Assembly: GCA_963930775.1 (NCBI GenBank)
Contig: OZ005696.1
Coordinates: 1,364,001-1,428,000 of the forward strand
Reading direction: 5' to 3'
DNA: 64,000 nt
Source: Cliona cf. orientalis
Lineage: Eukaryota; Porifera; Demospongiae; Clionaida; Clionaidae
The position numbers and the translations under genes were made by a program. Position 1 is the first letter of the stretch. Each line of letters begins with the position of its first letter. Below are positions 1 to 10,780 of this stretch, piece by piece. A model generated the notes under the pieces. It ran no database searches. It saw only the letters and a program-made list of their open reading frames with translations, and was not told the origin of the DNA.

Positions 1-376
1 GTATGCCAGTGTACAAGAAGATCCTGACTAGACTCTATCGTGTCTTCGTCCACCTCTATGTGATTCACTTTGATGCATTTCTAGAGATAAAACAGGTAAA
101 GGAATTCCTAGTCTTATCTGCGTACACTGTATTCTATAGATTAACATCCTTCTCTAGGAGACTAATCTCAATTCCTGCTACATTCATTTCTACTATTTTG
201 TGAGGGAGTTTGACATTGTAGCTTCAAAAGAGTTTGAGCCGCTGGTAAGTCAATAGCTACTGTTAACTTGAGATCAAGTCTTCTTTATTATTGAATTTCA
301 CTCTCAATACCACACGATTGCACATCTGCAGCTAGACCTCAATTTTCAACTCATTGAGAAAAGAAAACTTCAATAA
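1..376 (+). CDS. MOB3: MOB3-like kinase activator, 3' end (gene cut by window edge)
   Basis: Partial gene; the 5' part lies left of the window. MOB proteins are small zinc-binding scaffolds that bind and regulate NDR/LATS-type or MST kinases. Seen: exon 1-95 encodes KKILTRLYRVFVHLY and HFD, then a GTAAAG donor. Exon 158-244, after TCTCTAG, encodes CYIHFYYFVREF and KEFEPL, then GTAAGT. Both are in phase 0 and match the C-terminal MOB fold; the CKKILTRLFRVFVHVY and CYKHFYYFV style of the MOB3 subgroup is closer than MOB1, MOB2 or MOB4 (family knowledge). The last exon is less sure. My choice is 332-376 (after CTGCAG), which adds 14 residues including QLIEK, ends in TAA, and has an AATAAA signal overlapping the stop (372-377). 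An alternative acceptor near 393 also gives a short open tail. Confidence 0.75.
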
Positions 377-790
377 AATTTAATCACTCACAGAATCAGC
401 TAGATTCAGTATCACTTGCTCATTCCTGCTTTCGCTGCAAATCTTGACATTTTTGTACGTCAGTATCATGAGTGCCCTGGTAAAGATCGTCGACTCAATT
501 GCTGTACTAGTCTCGTCCCCAGACCCCACCCTCGAGCGGGGATTTGGAACTGGGTACGAGACTAAAACCGCACGGAGTGGGGCTGGGAATTCCGGAACGA
601 GACCACACCAAAGCGCATGCGCATGGTATACGTACGTGATGCGGGGGGGGTACACGTCACGAGATCGAGATCGCTTCAAAATCGACAAGACTAAGCTTTG
701 TATCAGTGTGATCTCAACTTAGTACTGTGAAGTAAGACGTTGGGAGACGTATGTAAGTGATTTGAAACAAAATTATACCTTTGTATGACT
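377..790. other. Intergenic stretch, no gene seen
   Basis: About 400 bases with no ORF I can support. Overlapping ORFs on both strands at 380-722 lack splice or homology support. A segment near 505-600 (CTCGTCCCCAG and an inverted near-copy of the GGGTACGAGACT type) looks repeat-derived; a related phrase recurs near 35176. Confidence 0.4.
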
Positions 791-1243
791 ACCGTAAAAG
801 TTCTAATTACAGCGCCACTCTAATTTAAGCGCCACTTGGCATTGTATCATATTTTTTCTGTTCTAAATATAGCGCCAACCTCCAATCAGAAATATTAAAA
901 CTGGCGCTTATAATTAGAACGTCGTAACGGTCACTGCTTCGGGATTACTGTGCTCCCGCTGTGTTGCTAGTGCTTCTCCGACTGTAGGAGTCCAAATAGC
1001 TTGGTATACATGAAAGGCACGTACCACAGCATAAAAGCTGACTTCAAAATCACCCGGCATATCTGTAACCGGTAAGTACAGGTACGGCGCGGTTCTAAGC
1101 ACAGCTAGCTCGTTCTAATTAGTAAGCGCCGCCCTAATCTAAGCGCCACTGGCTACTTAACGCAATTTTTTACGTTCTAATATAAGCGCCACACGAAGGT
1201 TAGAATTATTTTTTTTTGGCGCTGTAATTAGAACTTTTACGGT
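791..1243. mobile_element. TIR element A with ACCGTAAAAG ends, carrying a HIRAN-like fragment
   Basis: The left end ACCGTAAAAGTTCTAATTAC (791-810) is exactly mirrored at 1224-1243, and the match continues inward through AGCGCC. TA dinucleotides flank both sides (790-791 and 1243-1244), suggesting a TA target duplication. GCGCCA motifs recur inside. The minus strand 914-1102 is open and encodes a HIRAN-like pattern FHVYQAIWTP then VGE. It is too short for a transposase, so it is a non-autonomous element. Family assignment is inference. Confidence 0.75.
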
Positions 1244-1262
1244 AATCATTTAATATCTGTAT

Positions 1263-1755
1263 ACCGTACTCGCTCTAATTATCCGAACGGCCAAAAATAA
1301 TTATTAATATCGCCGTTCGGTGTCAGAGAGAAAGTAAATAAATTCGGGCAATGGTTTGTTCGAGAGTAAATAGAACGGATCCGGTGCAAATGGAGAAGCA
1401 CTGTTATAGCGACAAAGAAACAGCAGTCGATGTCCAACTATAGGTTTATCGTTGTCAGCTCTAGAGTTCTCAGTATCACTGTGTTCTCAGGAGCGATCGT
1501 AAAATGATTGCCGTCTGTGTCTGTGTTACCTTTCCGCTCTTATATGCTGTCCAAGATGTGGTAGCCACACTCTTCGATGAACGTGGAAGAGTTGTCTCGA
1601 GCTCCTGCCATGCCATACCGCGTGGCCGTTCGGTTGATTTAGAGCGGATGAGAAAACTTGAAATTCAATATGTTCGACGAATTAGGAAGGAAATAAATTA
1701 CTTAAACTTGCCGTTCAGGCTATTAGAATGTTCGAATAATTAGAGCGAGTACGGT
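1263..1755. mobile_element. TIR element B with ACCGTACTCGCTCTAATTA ends
   Basis: ACCGTACTCGCTCTAATTA at 1263-1281 is mirrored by TAATTAGAGCGAGTACGGT at 1737-1755, and TA sits outside both ends. A second inner inverted pair (CCGAACGG near 1282 and CCGTTCGG near 1313) makes a hairpin near the left end. An open frame at 1504-1743 (79 codons) has no family I recognise. The ends start like those of elements A and C, so one transposase probably moves several families. Confidence 0.7.
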
Positions 1756-2640
1756 AATGTTCTCGCGAGCCTGACGTTTCTGCAGCATTCTTTCCCGATA
1801 TCAGGGTGTATGACTCTATAACTATCATGAATGTGCCAGAAGTATAAAATATTATTGTATGGTAGCGATTTCGCGACTATATTTAGTAATTTCCCAGCGC
1901 AACATTTTAGATCTTTCACCAAATTTGCGTTGAAACCGTGGACACTCCCAGCGCTCCAATCACCGCGATATCAGTAAGCTTGCTAGTGGTAGCCATAATG
2001 TGGCTGATTTTGGGGGCATTCCTAATCTTCATCCCTCCATGACATCCACTATTAGATCATTCCTTGGTAATCAGTCACAATCTAGCAATTGTGATCCGCC
2101 CACGCAGGCTGCTTCGCCGAAAATTGGTGGAGTGTTGTGTGGTGAGTATCACGCACGAAGTTCAACCCTACCCTAAGGGATGAGGCTATTATTAAATTTT
2201 ATTATTATTTTTTTCAAGTTATGGTAGCTACATGTATGCTGGCAAAGGATGTATACAAATTATGATATTCATATGGCAGCTATACTAGGGTGGTGTATTA
2301 AAAACATTTTGGTGAGGGGGGGTCCTTCGCTTTATAAAATGGCTGTCAGAAGAAAAAGGTAAACCATGCACAGTGACATGCTTGGTAACTATCTATTGTG
2401 ATGTACTGAATCCAAGTGTATACCATGGCGCCACAGCTCTGTCCAATCTTCTTCGTCTCTCCTCGGGCCTTTTGGCTGCCCTTAGCTAGTTATCTTGATC
2501 CCTCCTTGACTGATATTGGGCGTTAATAGTTGCCATTACTTTTATTTTGGCTTTCATTGATTAGAATTCTTGACATTCCTCTTCCCCAATCATGTGTGTG
2601 ATAGCATATTATTATTATCACTACATACATACCTACATAT

Positions 2641-3153
2641 ACCGTACCCTCGCGAAAGAGGGCCCATGGGCGGTGCACCTTACATTGGGCCAAAATTGGG
2701 GGATGGGCCGATATTCGAGATAGCAGTATCACATTTATACTCAAAAGAGTGCCCAGGTAAGTTACCCACGCTAGCAGTGGCTGCTATTGATTTCAGCCTT
2801 ATTCAAGCACGGTTACCAATCCAGAGCAAGGGCGGCCGCGATACTTCACCGCGTGTCGTTGAGTGCAGCCGTATTCAGTGGGCGTGGCTACGATCGCTAG
2901 CCGTGTATGATCGTTTGTTTGTGCTGAAACGTGGCACAAAGTCAGCTAGGCTTAGTTTTAGCACGTTACTTATCGATCTTACATAGATTATTCAAAGTAT
3001 AGTCCATCCATTTCATACATTTGAGCTGCGCTTTCAAGGGCAGCTACGCATGGGCGCATATTCGAGTAAACACTAGACCTTAGCAGGAAATTGAGCCCAA
3101 AGTGGGGGGTGGGCCGACATTCCGTAGTGGGCCCTCTTTCGCGAGGGTACGGT
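2641..3153. mobile_element. TIR element C with ACCGTACCCTCGCGAAAGAG ends
   Basis: The left end ACCGTACCCTCGCGAAAGAG (2641-2660) continues into GGCCC. The mirrored copy ends at 3153, with CTCTTTCGCGAGGGTACGGT at 3134-3153. Inner parts (TTGGGGGATGGGCCGATATTC near 2695 and its mirror near 3100) are also inverted. TA flanks each side. The ORF 2570-2986 reads out of flanking DNA into the element and is not a gene. Confidence 0.75.
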
Positions 3154-5592
3154 ACATACATAAATACATACGTAAGTACAGCAGTTTCTTGTAGTACTGA
3201 CTAGGTATACGCAGCTTACCATGTTTACTCTTTAACTTTTTGTATAATTTTCTGGTAAAGATCGTCATACTCTACATTAATATACATTATGAAAAGTCCT
3301 AAAACACGCTGCGCTAGTTAGGTTTGCATTAGCATAAACTCATCAAAACGCCCCCTGAGAAGGCCTGAGCTGGCGTGAGTCTGAACATGACTGTAATCAA
3401 GCTGCAAAGAAGATCTGGCATCATCCATGTACTAGCTGACACACTACAATCGCAAAGACTACTCTATGTAGGGAGAAAGGAAGCATCTATGCTTGGACGA
3501 TTCCGATCCACCATCACTAAAGATTCTCCCTCAGTAACACATAGCATATCTACTTCTGTAAGGCACAGGAATTGTGCTGCTTGAAGGACGTGGATGCACC
3601 ACATGTTAGACCAATAGATTATAAATTTCAGTACAATGGTCTTCTATACCCACTGGATATATAGTCATTATTCCGCTATTAATAAGGGATACGTGTATTA
3701 CTGTGCATGCCATTAATATATGCTCAAGGGTGTTCTATGAATCCTGACCTTCGCTGGTAAATTGCTAAAATAATACTAGCAAGCCATAGAGCATTTCTGA
3801 TTGGTCAAACCAGCTAAAATCGGTCACGTGAAAGGGGCAGGTTTGGGTTTTGGTAATATGGAAGGGTTTAAAAAACAGCTGTGGGATGTAATATAGTTCC
3901 TGGCAAGAATCAGCAATAGCTACAACGTTCAACAGACACTGAATGGACATGCCAGAAACAAGAAAGAGCTCTCGTGCGAGATTGAGTCTTCAGAGGCGGT
4001 GCAGGAATCATCGAAGCTGCTGGGCTATATGGCAAATTGCTGGCTTAGTTAGTGGCTCTGATACTGTACATGCTGTTATATATCACTCAAAGATCGGAAC
4101 CCAAGAATCCAAACCCAAACCATCCAGTATACGCTAAGCCCTCGCTTTTGCCTGATCACTTCCGGTTTGCGGTTGCTGTATTGAACATATGGAGACCGCG
4201 ATCGCGGTCAACATGCATGACAAAAAAGTTTAGTTTCTGGCTACTGGTATATTCCTGGGTTTTGAAACACAGCAGACTGTAAGAAGACTAGCTAAACAAC
4301 ATATGGGCACGTCCAGTTCGTGTACAAAGCGTAGCTACCTCGCTATACAAGGCCGAATATCGGCCGTAAATGTTTGGCCGACTCATTTTCAACATTCTGG
4401 ACAACCTGATGCGAAGACTGCTGAGGCTTTCATACTTCAGCTGGAAGGAGAGTACCACTAGCAGTATAGTATATTTGCTTAACTAAGTAATATTTACTAT
4501 ATTTGTTGAATTATAAGATCATGAAAAATGAAAATAATTTATACATTCAATGACGTACTGTCATAGTATAAACAGCTCTGTAGACTAGCTGACTCACATA
4601 GAGATTAGTTTTACAACTCTACTAAAGGATGGAAGAAGTTTCGTTCCTTCAATTGTCTTCGTTGTTGAGATATGGAGCCGATCGCTCACCAATCAATCGC
4701 CACACTCGTGGCTAGCTCGATTTCAGCTTACTGGACAACCTGATGCGAAAGGTCAGAGCCAAGTCATATGAAGATCACATGGACAGTTTGACCTCGAGAG
4801 TTGCCCAGTGCAATGTCCTTGGCTAAATCCCTTGCTCGTGTTGAATATGAACTTGCAAAATGTCGACCAGGACCATTTTTCTCTTGCTTCTGGCCAGCCT
4901 CAGGACCTTGTGACGTCACGAAGAGTAGGTGTGGGCGTTGCCAATACACTACAATATATGGCGTGGCGCGCGCGCGAAGCACCGCAAATGCAAGATAACG
5001 TAATTAGTGGTTACTACTGAATCACATTCCACAATCAGGCAAAAGTGAGAGCTTAGTGTATACTGATCAGCTATGGGCTTGTGCTTAAATAAACCAAGAA
5101 CGACAAAATCAATCTCAGACTGGCAAGTGTGTATCTGAACAATGGCATCTGTGATGAAGCCATAACAACCATCACCCCTATATAGATATTTGCAGCTTTA
5201 TTATTATCCCTCCTGAAATCGTTCACATGCAGATAAACACCATCACATGTAAGAACATTCACACATGTACAAACAACATCACCCTAATACCCTAATCAAC
5301 TTGTCAACATTGCACAAACTACTACATTACAATACTAGAAAGGTCACTAGATACAAATTACAACAATAGCTAACTACATTAAACAACTAGACTATAAGTC
5401 CTCTGTGCTAATAGTTGCAGTTTCTATAATTAGTTTTGAACATTCACACATAATAGTATTGAAACCAGCTGGTATGGGGTGCTGATTCTCATGGTGTTGA
5501 CTGATTATTGTGTAGAAAAGTATATGGAAATTAAGCCAATGATTGGTTGTTGTAGGCGATGGAATTAAATAATGTAAATTAAATTTTTGCAG
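3154..5592. other. Intergenic or upstream region of the first NLR gene, no exon resolved
   Basis: About 2.4 kb without a gene I can support. Any upstream exon of the NACHT-LRR-Roc-COR gene, for instance one coding an N-terminal adaptor domain, should lie here, but I could not identify it. A short direct repeat (CTGGACAACCTGATGCGAA near 4398 and 4731) is present. ORFs at 3375, 3943, 4052 and 4801 lack recognisable domains. Confidence 0.4.
4911..4918. promoter_or_regulatory. Palindromic CRE-type site TGACGTCA
   Basis: An exact TGACGTCA, the consensus CREB/ATF site, lies about 680 bp upstream of the NACHT-LRR-Roc-COR exon in a locally GC-rich patch (CGCGCGCGCG near 4967). It could mark the promoter of that gene. 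An 8-mer can occur by chance, so this is suggestive only. Confidence 0.25.
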
Positions 5593-8500
5593 GTTGGAAA
5601 TTATTTTGACCAAACAAGAATGGAATTTTTGAGTACTATCAAGACTAAATACTGTACTAGTAGTCATGACCAGAAACAAAACCCACCTTGTTACTCAAGT
5701 GAGCTGGTCAAATTAGAATTGGTTATGAAGCACAAACCCACTAGTAAAAGGGGAGAACACGAACCCACTAGTAAATGTCCAGATGCTCAACTAGTGCCAT
5801 ACAGTGACATATTTGAGAAAGAAAAGGAACAGGTAGTTAGAAGGGTGCTTATTGAGGGTGGTGCTGGAATTGGTAAAACTACTTTCTGTTTGTCAATCTC
5901 GGAAGACTGGGCAAAGGGAGAGCTTTTTCAAGATAATCATTTTAAAGTGCTTCTCTTACTATCTCTTCACGAAAAGAGAATAGCAGCCCCCAGGTCACTT
6001 CCTGAATTGATACAAATTTTGCAAGGGGTTGAAAATGTATCAGCTGACGATATAAAAGAGAAAAATGGAGAAGATGTACTTATTATTGCTGATGGATGGG
6101 ATGAACTTGACGCACCAGAATGTTCACAGTCCTTTTTGTGTAATCTTTTATTTGGTCATATTCTTGAGCTTGCTTCAATTGTTGTGACCTCCAGACCATC
6201 ATATTCTGATTGGCTATGCAAAAAAGGACGCTTTGACAGATTATTGAGCATACGTGGCTTTGATGATGGTAGTATCAGACAATACATCCGGCTTAATTGT
6301 ACCGACAATCAACAAGAATCAGATCGCCTTTTGGAGATAGTGGACGGCAATCCACAGATAAAGAGTATGTGTCATATTCCTTTGAACTGTGCCACTCTTT
6401 GTCGCTTGTCTCGAGAACCAAAACTTTCAACTACCACGACAGAGCTCTGCAGTAAGATGGTTTGGAATGTTGTTCATCATAGCATCAATAAAGCAGATAA
6501 AGATGGAAGCCTGGATAGTGTTGAAAGCCTATCGGAGGAGTTTAAAAGTTCATGGTGGGATCTGTGTCAGCTTGCTTTTCAAACAATTCAGCGAATCAGA
6601 ATTGATTTATCACAATTTAGGTCCAATATTATTATGTTGATGAAGTTTGGTTTAGTTGAGATCATGGACATGAATGAAGTGAAATGTGACTTCCTTCATC
6701 CAGCATTTCAAGAATATCTTGCTGCCTTTCATGTTTATCATAGTCCAGATACACACAAGCTAATTCGGTCATTGGATATTAAACAGATCACCATGTTTTG
6801 GAGATTTTTATTCGGAATTTGTGGGCAGAGTAATAGTAATCTAGCACTATTGGAGTGCGCCATCCAATTATTATCAAAATTTGATGATCTAAAATGTTTA
6901 ATTTGTCACTGTGCATTTGAAGCCAAAAATTCTGAGATCGATGAGAAAGCTATCAAAGCACTTGGTACCCCCAAACATTTTGGTGATCCCCAAGCTAGTC
7001 ATGATTGTGAAGCTATCCTATATGTCATTGAAAAAATGAGAAAGTATAACTTAGATGCTCAACTAGAGCTAAACTTCAAGGAGTGTGATTTCAAAGAGCA
7101 GCAGCTTTGTAGATTGATGAAAATACTCGCGAATAACAAAATCAAGGTTAAAAGTTTCGATTTGAGTAACCAATTTAACCTGCCAAACAAGATAGTAGCC
7201 GACCTTTTCAACAACGCAAATGAGGCATTGACTGCCTTTGAGTCATTAGAAAAACTTTCTCTTCGTGATAATCAGCTTGGCAAAAAGATTGGTCCTGAAG
7301 GAGCTGTGTACACCATGAGAGCATTAGGCTTTTTAAAGTGTTTGATTCAGCTAGACTTATCTTTCAATCGTTTGACAATCAGTGCTTTGAAAGAATTGCA
7401 TATCAACATTGAAAATAATTGTTTCGCACAGTTGGAGATCTTGCTCTTGCATGCAGCGCTTACTTTTAATGCAATAGAAAACATTGATTTTCTCTCTACT
7501 TTTACACTGCCTCTTATGAAATATTGCCGTAAGTTGCGGATATTAGACATATCTGGAAATGATTTAGGAGAACCAGGGTCTCCACGTGTCAGTGCTATTA
7601 TCTGTACTCTTACTGAGCCAGGCTTGAATCTTTATGTGGATGAAGCATACAAGTCAGAAGTTGACAAGAATTTTATAAGAATAATGGAAGACTTAGTAAA
7701 ACGGCAGGCAAAAATTGATCATACTGTAGTTCATGGTGTAATTGTTGGACCTGCACGATCTGGAAAAAATTCTCTCATGGATCGCTTGATGAACAAAGGC
7801 CCTCCAGATCCAGATAAAGATTCACCTAGTACTGGTGTACTGGACAATATAATTAAAGTGGAAGTGATGAAATTGTGTACAATGGATGCAGCTGCAACTA
7901 ATGTAAAGTGGAGAATGTTTGAGGATGATGAAGAAACCCTTGAATTAATGAAGTGCACTATAAGTAGTCATATTGCTGCACTTGCTGAGGAAGGAAGAAA
8001 ATTTGAGCCTGTACAAGATTTGATTCCTCAGTTAGACAAACATGTTGTTCCATCTGCACTAATAGTTAAAAACAAGAATGAAAACAAGGTTAACAGTGAG
8101 GACGAAAGGGAAACTGATTGTGATAAAGCAGTTCCTGAAGTAACTGAGGGAGCTGTAATTCATCCGCATAATTTGTCATCAGGAATGCAAAACTCATACC
8201 TGAGAGAGTTAGGCTTGCGTGAACGACTTAAGGATTTCCTCAAACGCACAATTAAGTTGCGACATAAAATGGCTGCTATTCGTAAACACCTTGAGTCATC
8301 ATGGTCCCTATACCTAACTAATACAGGAGGTCAATTAGAATTTCAGGAACTTTTGCCACTCCTTGTCTGTGGACCTTCTGTATTTATTGTTACATTTCCT
8401 CTAAACAATGAGCTCGATAAGCCTTATCCTGTGCCGTATCAAGGTCTCAAAAGCAGTGAGAAACCCTATTTGTCGTCCTCCACATTGTTGGAAGAGATAC

Positions 8501-9873
8501 TTCAAACTCTTGCTACCATAGCAACTTTAGACTACACTGGACCTCGATTAGAGGAAGTCAATCATAACATATATAAGCCCATGAAGCCTAAAGTATTTTT
8601 TGTTGGTACTCATAAAGATATTCTGCTAAAGTCCTCAGCTCAGCCTGATGAAAAGATCCAGGAGATTGATAAGCGACTACAAGAGATTATCAAGGAAACA
8701 TCACTTTACGAACAAGATTCAATTGAATATGCTGAGGGTACCAATCGGCTTATTTTTACAGTCAATAATCTTGATGAAGGTGATGATGATTTTAAAAAAA
8801 TCCGTTTAGCCGTACAGAGAATGGTTGATAGGCAAAAAGATTTATTCACAATATCATGCCCTTGCTCCTGGCTTATTTTTAGCCTTGTCCTTCGAGTGGA
8901 ACATAAATCAAGTCAAATTTTGAGTTATAAGGAATGCTTTACTGCTGCTCAGAGATGTGGAATATCGAGTAGAACAGACTTTAACAAAGCACTACTTTTT
9001 ATTCACCATAGACTTGGCTTAGTACGGTATTTCCCTGTCAAAGGACTTAATGATCGTGTGATTATTGATCCTCAAATCATATTTGATGCAATTACTAAAC
9101 TAATTAAAGAAACATTCATCAGTGGTCATGCCAGTGCAAGAGTAATCGAAGAATTTCAAAAGAGGGGCATTTTCTCAATAGATGTAATGGAAGAGATTAA
9201 TTCAAAGAATTATCCTGACTCACAGCTTCCATTTATCAATAAATGGGTTCCAGAACTTCTTAACCATCTTGGAATAGCCGTATTTTTCAAAGATCAAGAT
9301 GGAAATGAGAAATGCTTTTTTCCATCTTTGCTTTGCCGTGCTCCTGAGCAGCAACAATCAAATGTTTCAAATTGCTCAATTAAGCCACCACCACCTATAT
9401 CAATCGCATTTAAAGATGGATTTTGTCCAAGAGCCATTCCTGGAACACTTATAAGATCCCTCATGAATAATGAACCGAAATCATCAATTCCTTGGAAACT
9501 TCATCAAAAGAGGGTATTCAGAAATCAAGTTTCCTTTAATGTTGGGCCGGCTGATATTATCCTCAAGATTCTACCCACTCATATTGAAGTTTGCTTTGAT
9601 CCTGAATCAGGAACAGCTGACCAGAATGAAGTAAATATTACCTGTGAAGAAGCTTACAAACAGATCAAGAAGGTTATGCATGATATAAACATTAAACGTG
9701 ATTATTATTTTGCCTTCAACTGCACACGACCTGAATGCAAGGAATGTCCACATCCAGCTAAGATATGCTGGGGTATACTTAAGCTTGAGTGCAGAATAAC
9801 AGAAAGAAAGAGTCACTTACCTGATGGTTATAAGTTATGGACACAAGTTGGAGCATATCAAGAAGGTAATTAA
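5593..9873 (+). CDS. NACHT-LRR-Roc-COR protein (NLR/Roco fusion), about 1,426 codons in one exon
   Basis: Predicted cytosolic STAND-type immune or stress sensor. Domains in order: NACHT with Walker A GGAGIGKTT (about residue 89), Walker B VLIIADGWDEL (about 165) and TSRP; the NLR helical motif FLHPAFQEYLAAFHV (about 370); a few LRRs (about 515-680; LSLRDNQLG, LDLSFNRL, LDISGNDLG). Then comes a second, Roc-like GTPase with P-loop GPARSGKNS (about 720), switch-type TNTGGQLEFQELLP (about 910) and THKD (about 1007). A COR-like region follows (about 1090-1340; FKDGFCPRAIPGTLI). The C-terminus has a Cys cluster, CTRPECKEC with a further C, that might bind zinc. The second P-loop has Asn where Ser/Thr normally coordinates magnesium. 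A TTTTTGCAG acceptor at 5584-5592 is in frame, so an upstream exon probably exists; otherwise the first ATG is at 5620. No frameshift is seen. The tail half resembles MFHAS1/Roco relatives known from invertebrates. The next NLR gene lies 2.3 kb downstream in the same orientation. Confidence 0.85.
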   Translation, partial: VGNYFDQTRMEFLSTIKTKYCTSSHDQKQNPPCYSSELVKLELVMKHKPTSKRGEHEPTSKCPDAQLVPYSDIFEKEKEQVVRRVLIEGGAGIGKTTFCLSISEDWAKGELFQDNHFKVLLLLSLHEKRIAAPRSLPELIQILQGVENVSADDIKEKNGEDVLIIADGWDELDAPECSQSFLCNLLFGHILELASIVVTSRPSYSDWLCKKGRFDRLLSIRGFDDGSIRQYIRLNCTDNQQESDRLLEIVDGNPQIKSMCHIPLNCATLCRLSREPKLSTTTTELCSKMVWNVVHHSINKADKDGSLDSVESLSEEFKSSWWDLCQLAFQTIQRIRIDLSQFRSNIIMLMKFGLVEIMDMNEVKCDFLHPAFQEYLAAFHVYHSPDTHKLIRSLDIKQITMFWRFLFGICGQSNSNLALLECAIQLLSKFDDLKCLICHCAFEAKNSEIDEKAIKALGTPKHFGDPQASHDCEAILYVIEKMRKYNLDAQLELNFKECDFKEQQLCRLMKILANNKIKVKSFDLSNQFNLPNKIVADLFNNANEALTAFESLEKLSLRDNQLGKKIGPEGAVYTMRALGFLKCLIQLDLSFNRLTISALKELHINIENNCFAQLEILLLHAALTFNAIENIDFLSTFTLPLMKYCRKLRILDISGNDLGEPGSPRVSAIICTLTEPGLNLYVDEAYKSEVDKNFIRIMEDLVKRQAKIDHTVVHGVIVGPARSGKNSLMDRLMNKGPPDPDKDSPSTGVLDNIIKVEVMKLCTMDAAATNVKWRMFEDDEETLELMKCTISSHIAALAEEGRKFEPVQDLIPQLDKHVVPSALIVKNKNENKVNSEDERETDCDKAVPEVTEGAVIHPHNLSSGMQNSYLRELGLRERLKDFLKRTIKLRHKMAAIRKHLESSWSLYLTNTGGQLEFQELLPLLVCGPSVFIVTFPLNNELDKPYPVPYQGLKSSEKPYLSSSTLLEEILQTLATIATLDYTGPRLEEVNHNIYKPMKPKVFFVGTHKDILLKSSAQPDEKIQEIDKRLQEIIKETSLYEQDSIEYAEGTNRLIFTVNNLDEGDDDFKKIRLAVQRMVDRQKDLFTISCPCSWLIFSLVLRVEHKSSQILSYKECFTAAQRCGISSRTDFNKALLFIHHRLGLVRYFPVKGLNDRVIIDPQIIFDAITKLIKETFISGHASARVIEEFQKRGIFSIDVMEEINSKNYPDSQLPFINKWVPELLNHLGIAVFFKDQDGNEKCFFPSLLCRAPEQQQSNVSNCSIKPPPPISIAFKDGFCPRAIPGTLIRSLMNNEPKSSIPWKLHQKRVFRNQVSFNVGPADIILKILPTHIEVCFDPESGTADQNEVNITCEEAYKQIKKVMHDINIKRDYYFAFNCTRPECKECPHPAKICWGILKLECRITERKSHLPDGYKLWTQVGAYQEGN

Positions 9874-10398
9874 TGATTGTGACTATGCATCTATGATGTC
9901 CATATTAATATACAGTGGGATTTTTTTCTGGCTACCAGTGACCCTATAGGACTATTAGATTTGAGACCAATTGTGCAGATGTAAGCTATTTTGTTTTGTG
10001 CCAGTACCCAGAACATGCTCATGTATACTGGGCGATCTGAAATATACAAAATGATCAAATTAGTCTCAAATTTGTCATTATCTGATAGTAAAGTTATTAA
10101 TTTTTGTTTCTTGAAAAGGTTATAGGTCAATGGGAAATATTATAACAGTCGGCCATCGGCCAAAATCCGAGCAGAATGGCCCCATGGCCACTGAAACTGT
10201 TCCTGCATGCATGGTTGGACATGATAGCCGCCCCCGTTTACACACACTGGACTAGATTAAGCTGAACCAGTTTGAACTGCATTTACACACTAGTACTTAA
10301 CATTTTCATGGCCCATTACTTTTAAACTGCATGTAATTCACTTTTAATTCATATCATGCAGGATGTGGATTATAATCTGGATTAGAATTGAAGCTAAT
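9874..10398. other. 3' flank of the first NLR gene, no gene seen
   Basis: AT-rich, no supported ORF. A GGCCATCGGCC-type local inverted repeat lies near 10150-10190. Nothing else is recognisable. Confidence 0.35.
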
Positions 10399-10580
10399 AA
10401 TTACCATAAGCCCGGTAAAGGCTGATGTTACTATAACAGGCAAGAGAGAAGTGAAGTTAATGGATAGAGAAAAATCTCAGGGTCCAGCCAGGATTTGAAC
10501 CCAGGACCTTCTGATATCTAGTCAGACACTCTTACCAACCTGTTATAGCAACATCAGCCTTTACAGGGCTTATGGTAATT
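10399..10580. mobile_element. Inverted-repeat element enclosing reversed tRNA-like SINE sequence
   Basis: AATTACCATAAGCCC at 10399 and its mirror ending at 10580 form a TIR of about 40 bp that includes GTAAAGGCTGATGTT. Between them, on the minus strand, is a tRNA-like stretch with a B-box GGTTCAAATCC and the phrase CTGACTAGATATCAGAAGG, also found in plus orientation near 10801. It reads as a SINE copy captured in, or forming, a foldback element. Confidence 0.6.
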
Positions 10581-10780
10581 ATTCCCAATTATCAACCTCG
10601 CCACCAGTCAGGCCTTGATTGAATAGGACTCCTAGGAGGGCTTCGGCCACGACTGTGAACCTAGGCTGCTTGCGGCATCTCACAGTTGGGTACCACCATC
10701 TCCGATTGAGAAGTGAAGTTGCCAGATTTGAACTAGTCCCTTAGGATATTACCATCAATCCTACACTCTGCTGCCATCAG

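Noticed and set aside
2570..2986. 138-codon ORF
   Set aside because: Runs through the TIR of element C; composition and position fit transposon sequence, and no domain is seen.
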